Shown here: in pieces, positions 23,696 to 33,019 of the stretch
How the letters are laid out: each line of letters opens with the position of its first letter
Position numbering within the stretch: the stretch's first letter is position 1
Made by a program: the position numbers and the translations under genes
The notes under the pieces: generated by a model
Database searches by the model: none
Told to the model about the DNA's origin: nothing
Seen by the model: only the letters and a program-made list of their open reading frames with translations
Assembly: GCA_034189065.1 (NCBI GenBank)
Contig: JAXHVQ010000008.1
Location: forward strand, 1 to 64,000
From: FACHB-1406 sp034189065
GTDB taxonomy: Bacteria > Cyanobacteriota > Cyanobacteriia > Cyanobacteriales > Spirulinaceae
Direction: 5' to 3'
Length of the DNA stretch: 64,000 bases

Positions 23696-25642
23696 TTAAC
23701 CATTTCCAAGAACTCGACCGGCATTAAAAATCGCCAGCAACGCAACGCCAACATCGGCAAAGACCGCTTCCCACAAAGTCGCCAACCCCATCGCTCCCAA
23801 AGCAATGAATAGCCCTTTCACCGCCAGTGCTAGCACGATGTTCTGCCAAACGATACGACGAGTTTTACGAGCAATTTGAATGGCTTCTGCCACCTTGGAT
23901 GGGGCATCAGTCATAATAACAACGTCGGCGGTTTCAATGGCAGCATCAGAACCGAGTCCGCCCATCGCAATTCCCACATCAGCTCTCGCGATCGCGGGCG
24001 CGTCGTTAATCCCATCGCCTACAAAGGCGACTTTGCCCTGGGTTTGACGGGCGCGGTGCAAAACTTCTTCTAGGGCGCTTACCTTATCTTCGGGCAAAAG
24101 TTCGGCACGATAGCGATCGAGTCCCAAGTTTCGGGCAATGCGATCGGCGACAGATTGATTGTCCCCGGTGAGCATGACGGTTTCAATCCCTTGCATCCGT
24201 AACCCTTGAATCGCTGCCGCTGCGTCTTCTTTTAATTCGTCAGCAATGATAATGCGTCCGCTATATTGTCCGTCGATGGCAAAATGAGCCACTGTTCCCT
24301 CGACAACGCAGACATCGTGGGGAATCTTTTCTCGATGGAGCAGGCGATCGTTTCCGGCCAAAACGACGCGATCGCCGACGAGAGCGCGAATGCCACATCC
24401 CGAAATTTCTTCGTAGTCTCGTACCACCGACTCGTCAATAGACTTCCCGTAGGCTTCTCGGATCGATTGGGCAATGGGATGATGGGAGTGAGATTCGACT
24501 GTTGCTGCCAACTCTAACAATTCGGCATTGGCGAGTCCATTTTGCGCGATCGCTTCAGCGACGTTAAAGTTGCCCTTTGTCAGCGTCCCCGTCTTATCAA
24601 AAACCACCGTTTTAACGTTCGTTAGTGCGTCGAGAAAAGTCGATCCCTTCACTAAAATCCCCCGTTTTGCCGCACCTCCCACGCCGCCAAAGTAGCCCAG
24701 GGGAATGCTAATTACCAAACCGCAAGGGCAGGAAATCACCAACAATACTAATGCTCGATACGCCCACTCTGCATGGGTTGCATTGCGAAGAAACAACGGT
24801 GGGAGCAGCGCGACAGCTAGGGAAAGAATCACCACGACGGGCGTGTAGAACCGAGCAAAACGAGTCATAAATTTCTCAGTTTTTGCCTTCTTGCTACTCG
24901 CATTTTCAACAAGGTTAAGAATTTTAGAAATCGACGATTCTTCAAACCGTTTTGTCACTTGTAAGGTCAGTACGCCCGATTGGTTTATTGAACCTGCCAG
25001 TACCCCATCGCCGGTTCTAACAGTGCGGGGAACAGATTCTCCCGTTAAGGCTGAGGTATCAACCCGAGAGTTTCCTTCCAAAATCTCGCCGTCTAGAGGA
25101 ATTTTTTCTCCCGGTTTCACGACAATAAGGTCTCCCACATTAACCGTTTCAGGGGAGACTGCTTTCACCGCGCCGTCAACTTTTAAATTAGCTGTATCCG
25201 GGCGAACTTCTAGCAGGGATTTAATGGAGCGACGAGAGCGGCCGACGGAGTAGTCTTGAAAGAGTTCGCCGATTCGGTAGAATAGCATGACCCCGATTGC
25301 TTCGGGGAGTTTATGAATGGCGATCGCGCCGACCGTTGCCACAGTCATTAAAAAGTTTTCGTCAAAGATTCGACCTCTCAGAATATTACGTCCAGCCGCT
25401 TTCAGTACCGTCCAGCCACTTAATAAATAGGCTGGAATGAAGATCGCGTATTCGACGAAACTGTAAGGCGTGCGATGTAGATGTTCTTCAACAATTACCC
25501 CTAGTGTAAAGAGAATGATTATCAAAATAATGGGTAGAAGTTCTTTTTTGAGGTCGAATTCTTCTCCATGTTCGTGACTGTGGCTGTCTTCGTGATGGCA
25601 GCTACAACACCCTGCTGCGGGTTCTGACTTGACTGTACTCAT
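23696..25642 (-). CDS. Heavy-metal P1B-type ATPase (Zn/Cd/Co-type)
   Basis: A 648-residue metal-exporting ATPase. Instead of an HMA domain the N-terminus has a Cys/His-rich tail, CCSCHHEDSHSHEHGE (residues ~12-27). Then come membrane helices and the actuator loop with SALTGESVPR, the transport motif CPC in VISCPCGLVISIPL, the phosphorylated Asp in VFDKTGTLTKGN, the HP motif VESHSHHPIAQSI and the hinge VGDGINDAPAIARADVGIAM. The His-rich tail and SCPCGLVIS favour Zn/Cd/Co over Cu. No SmtB/ArsR regulator gene is adjacent; a Fur/Zur-like site lies upstream. Confidence 0.9.
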   Translation of the reverse strand: MSTVKSEPAAGCCSCHHEDSHSHEHGEEFDLKKELLPIILIIILFTLGVIVEEHLHRTPYSFVEYAIFIPAYLLSGWTVLKAAGRNILRGRIFDENFLMTVATVGAIAIHKLPEAIGVMLFYRIGELFQDYSVGRSRRSIKSLLEVRPDTANLKVDGAVKAVSPETVNVGDLIVVKPGEKIPLDGEILEGNSRVDTSALTGESVPRTVRTGDGVLAGSINQSGVLTLQVTKRFEESSISKILNLVENASSKKAKTEKFMTRFARFYTPVVVILSLAVALLPPLFLRNATHAEWAYRALVLLVISCPCGLVISIPLGYFGGVGGAAKRGILVKGSTFLDALTNVKTVVFDKTGTLTKGNFNVAEAIAQNGLANAELLELAATVESHSHHPIAQSIREAYGKSIDESVVRDYEEISGCGIRALVGDRVVLAGNDRLLHREKIPHDVCVVEGTVAHFAIDGQYSGRIIIADELKEDAAAAIQGLRMQGIETVMLTGDNQSVADRIARNLGLDRYRAELLPEDKVSALEEVLHRARQTQGKVAFVGDGINDAPAIARADVGIAMGGLGSDAAIETADVVIMTDAPSKVAEAIQIARKTRRIVWQNIVLALAVKGLFIALGAMGLATLWEAVFADVGVALLAIFNAGRVLGNG

Positions 25643-25717
25643 TTCTATCTTATCGACTATTTAATATTTGAACATCTTTCCCTACGTCATAACAGAAAAA
25701 GAAGTTTTTGTCTAATT

Positions 25718-25732
25718 TGAAAATAGTTATCA
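25718..25732. promoter_or_regulatory. Candidate Fur/Zur-family operator upstream of the P-type ATPase
   Basis: TGAAAATAGTTATCA is a 7-1-7 inverted repeat with two deviations from the cyanobacterial Zur consensus TGATAATnATTATCA as I recall it. It lies 76-90 bases upstream of the ATPase start codon, and no other gene uses this spacer. In AT-rich DNA such a match can arise by chance. Confidence 0.35.
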
Positions 25733-25773
25733 TTCTTGTCTAGCTTTGTTAGGTTGAGTAGAGTACCTGAACT

Positions 25774-25888
25774 AATGAATAATGAATAATGAATAGTGAA
25801 TAATGAATAATGAATAGTGAATAATGAATAATGAATAGTGAATAATGACCAATGACCAATGACTAATGACTAATGACCAATGACTAAT
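25774..25888. repeat. Heptamer tandem-repeat array (aatgaat/aatgacc types)
   Basis: An uninterrupted array of gaataat-, gaatagt-, gaccaat- and gactaat-type heptamers fills the space up to the ruvA stop codon. There are no spacers, so it is not CRISPR. Confidence 0.9.
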
Positions 25889-26512
25889 TTACTGACTTAA
25901 CCACTCGATCGCGCGCCGAATCCATTCTTCAGGGGAAGTGTTTTTTAATAAAAGATCGTCCTTACTTAATGCCGAAAGTGCCTGCTCGATCTCTTGATTT
26001 TCATATCCCAAAGCTAATAACGTCATTTCCACATCTTCAAAAGCTGCCATTGCCGGCGCTGCTTTATCCGAAGTGCGAACGCCGGACAGTTGTCGCCACT
26101 GAGACAATTTAGTTTTCAATTCTAAGGCAATGCGTTCGGCTGTTTTTTTGCCCACGCCGGGAGTTTTAGATAAAGTGCGAATATTGCCCGTCACAATAGC
26201 TTGGACGAGGGTTTCAATTCCCAAGGTATCGACAAGCGCGATCGCGAGTTGCGCGCCAATGCCGCTAACGCCAACTAACTGGCGAAATAAATCCCGTTCT
26301 GCCGCAGTCGCAAAGCCGTATAAAATTGGTACTTCTTCGCGAACTTGTAAATGGACAAAAACTTGAATTTCTGTATCAATTGAAACTTGTCTGGCAAAGC
26401 GAGAAGGAATTTGAACTTCATAACCGACGTAGTTGATTTCTACAATCAGAACAATCCGATTATTAAGTCCTTTAATTATTTCTACCGTTTGTCCTTTGAG
26501 ATAGCCGATCAT
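25889..26512 (-). CDS. ruvA: Holliday junction branch migration protein RuvA
   Basis: A 207-residue RuvA. Domain I (OB fold) starts MIGYLKGQTVEIIKGLNN and has NYVGYEVQIPSRFA. Domain II has the helix-hairpin-helix motifs VSGIGAQLAIALVDT and TPGVGKKTAERIALELK, which bind the junction arms. Domain III (about 155-207) has MTLLALGYENQEIEQALSAL and contacts RuvB. Length and domain order are complete. ruvB and ruvC are not nearby, as is common in cyanobacteria. A heptamer array abuts its 3' end. Confidence 0.96.
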   Translation of the reverse strand: MIGYLKGQTVEIIKGLNNRIVLIVEINYVGYEVQIPSRFARQVSIDTEIQVFVHLQVREEVPILYGFATAAERDLFRQLVGVSGIGAQLAIALVDTLGIETLVQAIVTGNIRTLSKTPGVGKKTAERIALELKTKLSQWRQLSGVRTSDKAAPAMAAFEDVEMTLLALGYENQEIEQALSALSKDDLLLKNTSPEEWIRRAIEWLSQ

Positions 26513-26664
26513 TTTGAGCTTTTTGTTGATTTTTGGTTATTTATCAATTAATAGTTTAAATTGACAAATAATAACTATTTCCTGAATCTAAAACTTTTTT
26601 ATTTGCGAAGAAATCAATCGTAAATTTTCCTCGGTCTAAATCCTCTTTCTTCTTTTAACTGGAA

Positions 26665-26714
26665 GTCATTATTCATTATTCATTATTCATTATTCATTAT
26701 TCATTATTCATTAT
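26665..26714. repeat. Tandem attcatt array truncating a Uma2 gene
   Basis: About seven head-to-tail ttcatta heptamers on the plus strand end exactly where the Uma2 reading frame below terminates. The TGA stop (26715-26717) sits at the junction. Confidence 0.88.
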
Positions 26715-27155
26715 TCACAAACCAATATAGCTCGACCTTTGAGTTTTCGAGGTAACATCCACTTCAATCGCCAAATCCGGCGGCGGATCGACCGATAAAT
26801 CAATGCGGTCTTTGCCTATCATTGTTTGATGATTTTGGATGTAAAAGCATTCATCAGGTTCTATGCCATAACCTATTTCTTGATGTTTAAACGTTGTAGA
26901 ACCAAAGCACTCGCAGTCTAGCTCTAATTCTTCTAATACAATTTTAACGAGGTCGCCAATTATCGATTTTTCTCGCTCGTGCTTGGGAAGAGGCATCCGA
27001 ATTTCTAGGTTTTTTTGGCTATAGGCAATGCGAGAGGACCGTTGTTCGCCCAGCTCATTTAAAATTTGTTCAAATTCCGACCAATCGACATTATGAATTA
27101 GCAATCGCTGACCGGGGGGAACGTCGAGTTGTCGGAATTGGAGAGTGACAGGCAT
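26715..27155 (-). pseudogene. Uma2 family protein, C-terminally truncated at a tandem repeat
   Basis: A 146-residue frame with normal Uma2 features (DVPPGQRLLIHNVDWSEFE, GIEPDECFYIQNHQ, DPPPDLAIEVDVTSKT) that ends abruptly with QRSSYIGL and a stop at the junction with the ttcatta array. Complete Uma2 proteins continue ~45 residues after the PDLxIEVD strand (compare the 214-residue copy at 7241-7885). The last strand and helix, needed for the fold, are missing, so it is probably inactive. ATG 27155 (MPVTLQF) is preferred to 27176 because aagga lies upstream at a reasonable distance. Confidence 0.75.
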
Positions 27156-27214
27156 TTTAAAATTGTCCTTTATCATTCATCTTTTGTTTCTCGTTGCTGA
27201 GAAGCGATCGCGGG

Positions 27215-27967
27215 TTAGGTCAAAAACCCAAAATGCTGTAAACCTTCTAGAATACCACCCGCATAGTGCGATCGCGCGAAATAAACACCGCGACTGGAAT
27301 TTTCGTCGTACCACTGCCGCAATTCTGCCATCGCATTGCCCACAATAATCCCTCGCAACTCCTCAACGCTAAACAAAGCAATATCATTGCCCGAATCGCC
27401 GCAAACAACGGTATTATGGCGATAAAAGCCCCACTTCTTGCGCAAAAATTGGACGGCTAAGCCTTTATTGCCCTTAATGGGCAAAATGTCAAGATCGCGC
27501 CCTCCACTATAAACAATTTGAATATCGAGACCTTTTTCGATTAAACTCGACTTAAGCTGGGGAATGACCCATTCTGCGGCTTGTGGGTCAAGGAAATAAC
27601 TGACTTTGAACGGTCCTTGTTCTGAGGACGGTTGGGGAGTTAGTTGTTGTTCTTTTGCCCCCGTCGCCACAATTGTATCGCGATTCCAACCTTGACCGAG
27701 AAGTTTCGACCATTCGGAATCGATCGCGTCGCCGTCGGGATCGGGATAGATCGCGGTTCCCACCGAAGCGACTAAAGCATCGGGATGGAGTAAAATTTGC
27801 TTGGCTATTAGTTCTCGGTATAGAAATCGCGATCGCCCTGTTGCATAGACAATTTTGCTTCCCCAGTCGTAGCGATGGCGACTCAGGCGTTGGTTTAGGG
27901 TTTTGAGGGCAGCGCGATCGCCTACTAAGGTATTATCTAAATCGGTTACAAATAAAAAAGAAGTCAC
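27215..27967 (-). CDS. spp: Sucrose-6F-phosphate phosphatase family protein
   Basis: A 250-residue HAD-superfamily phosphatase. Motif 1 is FVTDLDNTLVGD (nucleophile and acid Asp), motif 2 is IVYATGRSRF, the Lys of motif 3 is in LPIKGNKGLAVQFL, and motif 4 is VCGDSGNDIALF. The C2-type cap region contains FKVSYFLDPQAAEWV. The pattern and length match cyanobacterial sucrose-phosphate phosphatase, which releases sucrose, an osmoprotectant. No sucrose-phosphate synthase gene is in the window. Trehalose or mannosylglycerate phosphatases of the same clan are alternatives. Confidence 0.88.
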   Translation of the reverse strand: MTSFLFVTDLDNTLVGDRAALKTLNQRLSRHRYDWGSKIVYATGRSRFLYRELIAKQILLHPDALVASVGTAIYPDPDGDAIDSEWSKLLGQGWNRDTIVATGAKEQQLTPQPSSEQGPFKVSYFLDPQAAEWVIPQLKSSLIEKGLDIQIVYSGGRDLDILPIKGNKGLAVQFLRKKWGFYRHNTVVCGDSGNDIALFSVEELRGIIVGNAMAELRQWYDENSSRGVYFARSHYAGGILEGLQHFGFLT

Positions 27968-28095
27968 GGGAAGTTTTCAACATAAGAGCAATTGCACTGC
28001 CGTATTATACAGTTTTGAGAGATTCGCTCAATGAGTCATTGGGTAAATTAGGTATTGGGTTTTGGATTTTGAGGTTCTTGGCACTCCGAGGTTTC

Positions 28096-28161
28096 CTAAT
28101 GACAAATGACAAATGACAAATGACTAATGACTAATGACTAATGACTAATGACACATGACTA
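28096..28161. repeat. Heptamer tandem repeat (atgacaa/atgacta) before the glycan cluster
   Basis: About nine heptamers of the atgacaa and atgacta types run right up to the start codon of the first FkbM gene. No conventional promoter or ribosome binding site can be seen next to that start. Confidence 0.88.
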
Positions 28162-29124
28162 ATGTTAAAAGAAACCCTTCTCAATTCCCTCGCCGATCTC
28201 GTCGCCAGTAACGCCAATGCCGAACGAATATTGTGCGGTTTTTGTGCTAATTCTTTTGCCCGCGATCGACTCAAGTTAAGCGCGATCGCCTACCGCTACA
28301 TTTCTAAGTTAGACCAGCCTAAATTCCGTATCGCCCAGCTCGACGGGTATAAAATGTGGGTAAATATTGCGGAATATCAAGGATTATTTCTCTACTTTTT
28401 TCGCCAACAACTCGAACCCGCCTCTACCAAACTCGCCTCTCTCCTCCTGCATCCCGGCGATACTTGTATCGATGCGGGGGCAAATTTAGGAAGTTATACC
28501 TTTTTAATGGCGAGTCGAGTCGGCGATCGCGGCCGAGTTTACGCCTTTGAACCCCAACCCAAGTTATACAAAACCCTCTTAGATTCCATCGATCTAAATG
28601 GCTTCAATAAAATCATCATACCAGACTCGCGCGCCCTTAGCGATCGCTCCGGTCAAACGCTAAAAATATACCTTTCCGAAGATATTCGCAACTCCGGCAT
28701 TTCATCTAAAATCCGCTACGGAGATTTCTTAGACGAAAATTGCTTTATTGAAACACAAACCGTCGCCCTCAACGACTACTGGAAAGAGCAACAAATCGAG
28801 CAATGTCATCTTCTTAAAATTGACGTAGAAGGAGCAGAGCGAGATGTTCTTCAAGGCGCGATCGACCTCCTCAAAAACCAACGCATTCACTATCTCCTCG
28901 TCGAACAAGCCGCCCATAGCGAAGCTCATCGCATTCTCAACTCCTGCGGCTATCGCGGTTGGAAAATCAACGAACTAAACCAAACTTTAACGCCCGAACA
29001 AAACGTCGAAAGGGGTAGTTTTGGCAATCACCTCTTTGTTAGTCCAGCTCGAATTAAATCTTTTACAAACTGCTGTTCTCAATGGCTCAAAACCTCTACC
29101 CAAATTCCCCTCTCAACATCTTAA
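28162..29124 (+). CDS. FkbM family SAM-dependent methyltransferase (1)
   Basis: A 320-residue methyltransferase. The SAM-binding motif I is DTCIDAGANLGSYTFLMASR and the post-I acidic loop is GRVYAFEPQPKLYKTL. The FkbM signature is CHLLKIDVEGAERDVLQGA. Family members O-methylate sugars or polyketide hydroxyls, so a role in capping or decorating a glycan is likely. It is the first gene of a co-directional cluster, and the next gene overlaps it by 43 bases. The N-terminal ~90 residues are divergent. The start at 28162 (ATG) follows a heptamer array. The preceding TG-rich frame is repeat only. Confidence 0.85.
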   Translation: MLKETLLNSLADLVASNANAERILCGFCANSFARDRLKLSAIAYRYISKLDQPKFRIAQLDGYKMWVNIAEYQGLFLYFFRQQLEPASTKLASLLLHPGDTCIDAGANLGSYTFLMASRVGDRGRVYAFEPQPKLYKTLLDSIDLNGFNKIIIPDSRALSDRSGQTLKIYLSEDIRNSGISSKIRYGDFLDENCFIETQTVALNDYWKEQQIEQCHLLKIDVEGAERDVLQGAIDLLKNQRIHYLLVEQAAHSEAHRILNSCGYRGWKINELNQTLTPEQNVERGSFGNHLFVSPARIKSFTNCCSQWLKTSTQIPLSTS

Positions 29125-30269
29125 TGGTCTTGCATATGCCCTGGAATCGTAACTTAGGCGGTTCCCGCGTTCAACTGGAACTTGCCGAAGAATTTCGAGC
29201 AATGGGACATAATGTTGAGAAATTTGACTATAACGACGCTTTTCCCCATAGCAACTCCTCCATTATTGCAAACTTAACCCGTCCCAGTTTCTCCGCCAAA
29301 GCTAAAACCTTTGTTCGCGCAAACGCCCATCGCTTCGACATTATCGACGCACACCAAGGCAATCTCCCTTTCTCCAAAACCGACTTAAACTTCAAAGGAT
29401 TGCTCGTCGCGCGTTCCGTAGGCTTATACGCCTTATACGAAGAGTTTTTCCAACTCGAACGCCGTCACTTCCCCCCAAAAAACTGGAAACTCAGACTTTA
29501 CAACTCTCTCTTTCGCTTGCGACAAACCCGCGAATATCCTTTTTATTTCCGCAGCTTACAAGGGTGCGATATTATCAACCTTCCTAACCACGACGAACTC
29601 ATTTATGTCCGCGACGTTTTAGGAATAGAAGATAAAGCCTTTGTTTTTCCATTTGGCTTGTCGAAACAACGGCAAGTGGATTTCGCAAAAGCCAGACAAC
29701 CCGCCGCATTGAGATTAGCAAAACCCACCGTTGCCTTTATTGGCACTTGGGGAACGCGCAAAGGTTCGCGCGATTGGAAAGAAATCGTTAAACGAGTTAG
29801 ACAACAGATTCCCAACGTTCGCTTTAAACTGTTAGGAACGGGATTAAGTGTAAAAGCAGTTTTAGCCGATTTAGAAGGAGTTGAAGATGCCGTCGATATT
29901 ATCCCCAACTACGACAGTTGCCAACTTCCAGAATTATTAAGTAATGTTACCGTCGGCGCTTTTCCCAGTTATATCGAAGGATTCGGCTTTGCCGTCCTCG
30001 AAAAACTCGCCTGCGGTATTCCAACCATAGCCTATGATGTTCCCGGCCCGAGGGAAACATTAGGTTACTTCGACGACTCCTTTCGGGTAACGCCGGGGGA
30101 CGCAGAACAGTTTAGCCGTCGGTTAGTCGAACTTTTACAGCAAAATGAAACCGCGTACGCGCAACTTTCTCAGTATTGCATCGAAGTCGCACAAAAATTT
30201 TCTTGGGATAAGATCGCTTCGGAGACCCTTGCGGTGTACTCTAAGTATTTAGAGCGACAGCAAAGATAA
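29082..30269 (+). CDS. Glycosyltransferase family 4 (1)
   Basis: A 395-residue GT-B retaining glycosyltransferase. The N-terminal nucleotide-fold strand is PLNILMVLHMPWNRNLGGS with a glycine-rich acceptor loop. The donor domain has KPTVAFIGTWGTRKGSRDW and the E-x7-E motif in PSYIEGFGFAVLEKLACGIP. It uses a nucleotide-sugar to extend a surface glycan on the cytoplasmic side. Start 29082 is kept because LNILMVLH is the first core strand; the alternative start at 29124 would remove it. It overlaps the FkbM gene, indicating translational coupling. Confidence 0.88.
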   Translation: MAQNLYPNSPLNILMVLHMPWNRNLGGSRVQLELAEEFRAMGHNVEKFDYNDAFPHSNSSIIANLTRPSFSAKAKTFVRANAHRFDIIDAHQGNLPFSKTDLNFKGLLVARSVGLYALYEEFFQLERRHFPPKNWKLRLYNSLFRLRQTREYPFYFRSLQGCDIINLPNHDELIYVRDVLGIEDKAFVFPFGLSKQRQVDFAKARQPAALRLAKPTVAFIGTWGTRKGSRDWKEIVKRVRQQIPNVRFKLLGTGLSVKAVLADLEGVEDAVDIIPNYDSCQLPELLSNVTVGAFPSYIEGFGFAVLEKLACGIPTIAYDVPGPRETLGYFDDSFRVTPGDAEQFSRRLVELLQQNETAYAQLSQYCIEVAQKFSWDKIASETLAVYSKYLERQQR

Positions 30270-30282
30270 ATTTGTCCTGGAT

Positions 30283-31125
30283 ATGACTGCGACTCCTTGT
30301 GAAATTCAGCTTAGCGTTGCCTTAGTCACCCGCAACCGTCCCGATAGCTTGGAACGGTGCTTGCACAGTTTGCGATCGCAAAGTATTCAACCGTTTGAAA
30401 TTGTTATCTCCGACGATTCCGATCCTTCTGTTGCACCTTATACTGAAAAAGTTGCTCGCGCGTGTCAATGTCGCTATCTTCCCGGGCCCCGTCGCGGACT
30501 ATACGCCAACCGCAACTTTTCCGCATTAGCTTGTCGGGGGACTCATATTCGCACGATGGATGACGATCATATCTTGCCCGAGGGACATCTCGAACAATGT
30601 TATACTGCTGTCGCTGCCGATCCTGACTCCATTTGGACGACTGGAGAAGTAGGGTATGTCAATGGTTCGTACTATGCAGAATCGGCAACCGCGCACCAAC
30701 TTTGTCCTTCTGGCGTTGGGGAAGGAGTAAAAGATTTAGATAATAATTGGGCGATCGCAGATGGCTCTACAATCTATCCCAGAACCGTCTTCGATCGCGG
30801 ATATCGAATGATTGAAGACTATCGCTACGGCTCGAGCTATCTGGAGTTTGGAGCTTATCTATACTATCATGGATTCCGCAGTCGTTGCGTCCGCAATGCC
30901 TACGTCGAACATTACGCCGACGAAAACACGATAAACCGGACTCAACCGGAAGCCGTTGCCAGCTACTTTTATGCCAGTTTATGTTTTAATTTTTACTTTC
31001 GTCGCAACTACATTTTATTAACTAAATACTGCCTTTTATATTCAACCCGATTAGCCCAACATCAACCCTTAAGACGATTCCTACCCGAACTCGCGCGCAA
31101 AGTCAAACAACGCTGGCAAACTTAG
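30283..31125 (+). CDS. Glycosyltransferase family 2
   Basis: A 280-residue inverting GT-A enzyme. It opens with LSVALVTRNRPDSLERCLHS and has EIVISDDSDPS and the nucleotide-sugar-binding acidic cluster RTMDDDHILPEGHLEQC (DxD-type). No transmembrane segments are obvious, so it probably acts peripherally at the inner membrane. It lies 13 bases after the GT4 gene and 16 before the second FkbM gene, so the group is very likely one operon. The donor and acceptor cannot be predicted. Confidence 0.87.
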   Translation: MTATPCEIQLSVALVTRNRPDSLERCLHSLRSQSIQPFEIVISDDSDPSVAPYTEKVARACQCRYLPGPRRGLYANRNFSALACRGTHIRTMDDDHILPEGHLEQCYTAVAADPDSIWTTGEVGYVNGSYYAESATAHQLCPSGVGEGVKDLDNNWAIADGSTIYPRTVFDRGYRMIEDYRYGSSYLEFGAYLYYHGFRSRCVRNAYVEHYADENTINRTQPEAVASYFYASLCFNFYFRRNYILLTKYCLLYSTRLAQHQPLRRFLPELARKVKQRWQT

Positions 31126-31141
31126 AAAACATTCTTTTCTT

Positions 31142-31972
31142 ATGGATTCCACTCTTTCAACCCATCGTTTCAAAGAGTCTCTCAACTTCCTGCTTGCGAG
31201 AACCCCAAGTTGGTATGCCAAGATACTCAAAAGTCACAAAAATTGTAACTTTGAGAAAGTTGCTTTTTTGAATTTAGTCCAAAATAACGATATTGTTGTC
31301 GAAGCCGGTGCTAATCGAGGATATTATACCTTACTTTTTTCCCATATCGTCGGCAAAAATGGAGAGGTTCATGGCTTTGAACCCGTTCCCCCAACCTTCA
31401 AACAACTTTCGCGACATCTTGCCCGCAACCAAGTTTTCGATAATATTCATCTCAATAATCTAGCCGTCGGCGATTGTACCCAAAAGGTCAATATTCATCA
31501 GCCAGACGACGACGATGGACAATCTTCTCTCGTTATTCACAGTCACGGTTCTTGGGCAAACCGAAAAACTTTAACTCGCTACGAATGTAATATGACTAAA
31601 TTAGATGATTATACTCGAAACCATCTTCCCAATAAATTAGACTTTATCAAATGCGATATTGAAGGCGCAGAATTACTCTTTCTGAAAGGAGCCACAGAAA
31701 CCCTGAAGCGATATCATCCAATGATTTATTTAGAAGTGTGTTATCAATGGACAAAAGACTTTGACTATGAACCGAAGGACATCATTGAATTTCTTCGTCC
31801 ATTGGGCTATTCTCATTTTTATTGGGTCGATCGCCAACTGCAAATGTTAAATAATCCCGAACGAGACCTAGCACGCGATCGCTTACCTGAGTCAGCGAAT
31901 CTATTGTGTCTTATGTCCAAAAAACATAGTTCGCAAATTCATCGCTGGGGTGAGACTTCTAAATTTGTATGA
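31142..31972 (+). CDS. FkbM family methyltransferase (2)
   Basis: A 276-residue FkbM methyltransferase: motif I IVVEAGANRGYYTLLFSHIV, post-I GEVHGFEPVPPTFKQL, and the signature LDFIKCDIEGAELLFLKGAT. The N-terminus is shorter than in copy 1. It probably O-methylates a sugar residue of the same glycan. Only 3 bases separate its stop from the next start. Codons here are richer in A/T than in the flanking housekeeping genes, compatible with horizontal acquisition of glycan genes. Confidence 0.87.
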   Translation: MDSTLSTHRFKESLNFLLARTPSWYAKILKSHKNCNFEKVAFLNLVQNNDIVVEAGANRGYYTLLFSHIVGKNGEVHGFEPVPPTFKQLSRHLARNQVFDNIHLNNLAVGDCTQKVNIHQPDDDDGQSSLVIHSHGSWANRKTLTRYECNMTKLDDYTRNHLPNKLDFIKCDIEGAELLFLKGATETLKRYHPMIYLEVCYQWTKDFDYEPKDIIEFLRPLGYSHFYWVDRQLQMLNNPERDLARDRLPESANLLCLMSKKHSSQIHRWGETSKFV

Positions 31973-31975
31973 ATT

Positions 31976-33016
31976 ATGCCTTTAGACAATACTAAAAATA
32001 TGGACTCCTACTCAATCGAAAACATCCTCAAGAATACTCCAGTAACTTTAGTTAAAAAAGCTTCTTCTCTAAGACTCATCCACAAACTCTTTCCAAGTAC
32101 CAATCGATTATACTTTGCAATCGAAAAGTACACAAAAAAAAAGGGATTAATCGGCATACCTTGGGGAAAATATCAACTCCTCCTTCCTTCTCGCTGGCTC
32201 GACCGATTCTCCCTTAGCGATTTTATTTTTAAAGGTAAGGAAGCCACGCCAGAATTAGGGTTATTCCAAAATATTATTCCTGACTCGAAAAAAGAAACCA
32301 TCGTTGATATCGGAGCTGCAATTGGATTATATACCTTACATCTGCGCCAGCATTCAAAAGCAAAAATTATCGCTTATGAACCTTCTCCTTTAGCTTTCGC
32401 CGTTTGTAAAAAAAATGTCGAAGTTAACGATTTAAAAGATATTGAAGTTAAGAATAAAGCTTGTGGCGATCGAAACGGAAGCATTTTTTTAGAAGTAGGC
32501 ATTAATAGCTGCATTTCTTCAGACAAATCCAATAACAACCTACAAGAGAGTAAGCAAGTTGGAGATTTAGATGACATTGCCACTTTGACAAAAGAAAGTT
32601 GGACGAAACAGGAAGTCGAACTTGTAAAGCTCGAAGAAGATTTACAATTTGTTGAGCGAATTTCATTTATCAAAATCGATTGTGAAGGATTTGAATATAA
32701 CATTTTGGCAGGTGCGAAGCGAATTATTGAAGAACACAGTCCCATCCTCTTTATTGAGTTACATCCTCAGTTCATTCAGTCTTACGGTCACAAAATCGAA
32801 GAAATTTGTGAATTGCTCAACCCTTACTATACTTTAGAATATTGGGATTTCCAGCAAGAAAGGAAAATGAATCGCTACACTCGTTTTTTAAGCCATTATT
32901 TTCCGCAAAAAGGATACAAATTTGCTTCAGAGACAGAAATGCTAGAAGCCACTGTCACCCCACCCATTCCAACGCAACTCTACCTCTTAGGATATCCAAA
33001 ACCCACTTCGGTTTAA
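31976..33016 (+). CDS. FkbM family methyltransferase (3)
   Basis: A 346-residue FkbM-type enzyme with a longer N-terminal region (about 95 residues, including KGLIGIPWGKYQLLLPSRWL). Motif I is ETIVDIGAAIGLYTLHLR, post-I KIIAYEPSPLAFAVCK, and the signature SFIKIDCEGFEYNILAGAKR. The C-terminus has a helical extension. It is the most AT-rich gene of the cluster by eye (many AAA and AAT codons). Three FkbM enzymes in one cluster suggest a multiply methylated glycan. The next GT4 gene begins 3 bases downstream. Confidence 0.85.
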   Translation: MPLDNTKNMDSYSIENILKNTPVTLVKKASSLRLIHKLFPSTNRLYFAIEKYTKKKGLIGIPWGKYQLLLPSRWLDRFSLSDFIFKGKEATPELGLFQNIIPDSKKETIVDIGAAIGLYTLHLRQHSKAKIIAYEPSPLAFAVCKKNVEVNDLKDIEVKNKACGDRNGSIFLEVGINSCISSDKSNNNLQESKQVGDLDDIATLTKESWTKQEVELVKLEEDLQFVERISFIKIDCEGFEYNILAGAKRIIEEHSPILFIELHPQFIQSYGHKIEEICELLNPYYTLEYWDFQQERKMNRYTRFLSHYFPQKGYKFASETEMLEATVTPPIPTQLYLLGYPKPTSV

Positions 33017-33019
33017 AAA

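Noticed and set aside
25774..25888. Repeat array that superficially looks CRISPR-like
   Set aside because: The units are contiguous heptamers with no unique spacers and no cas genes nearby. It is a short tandem repeat.
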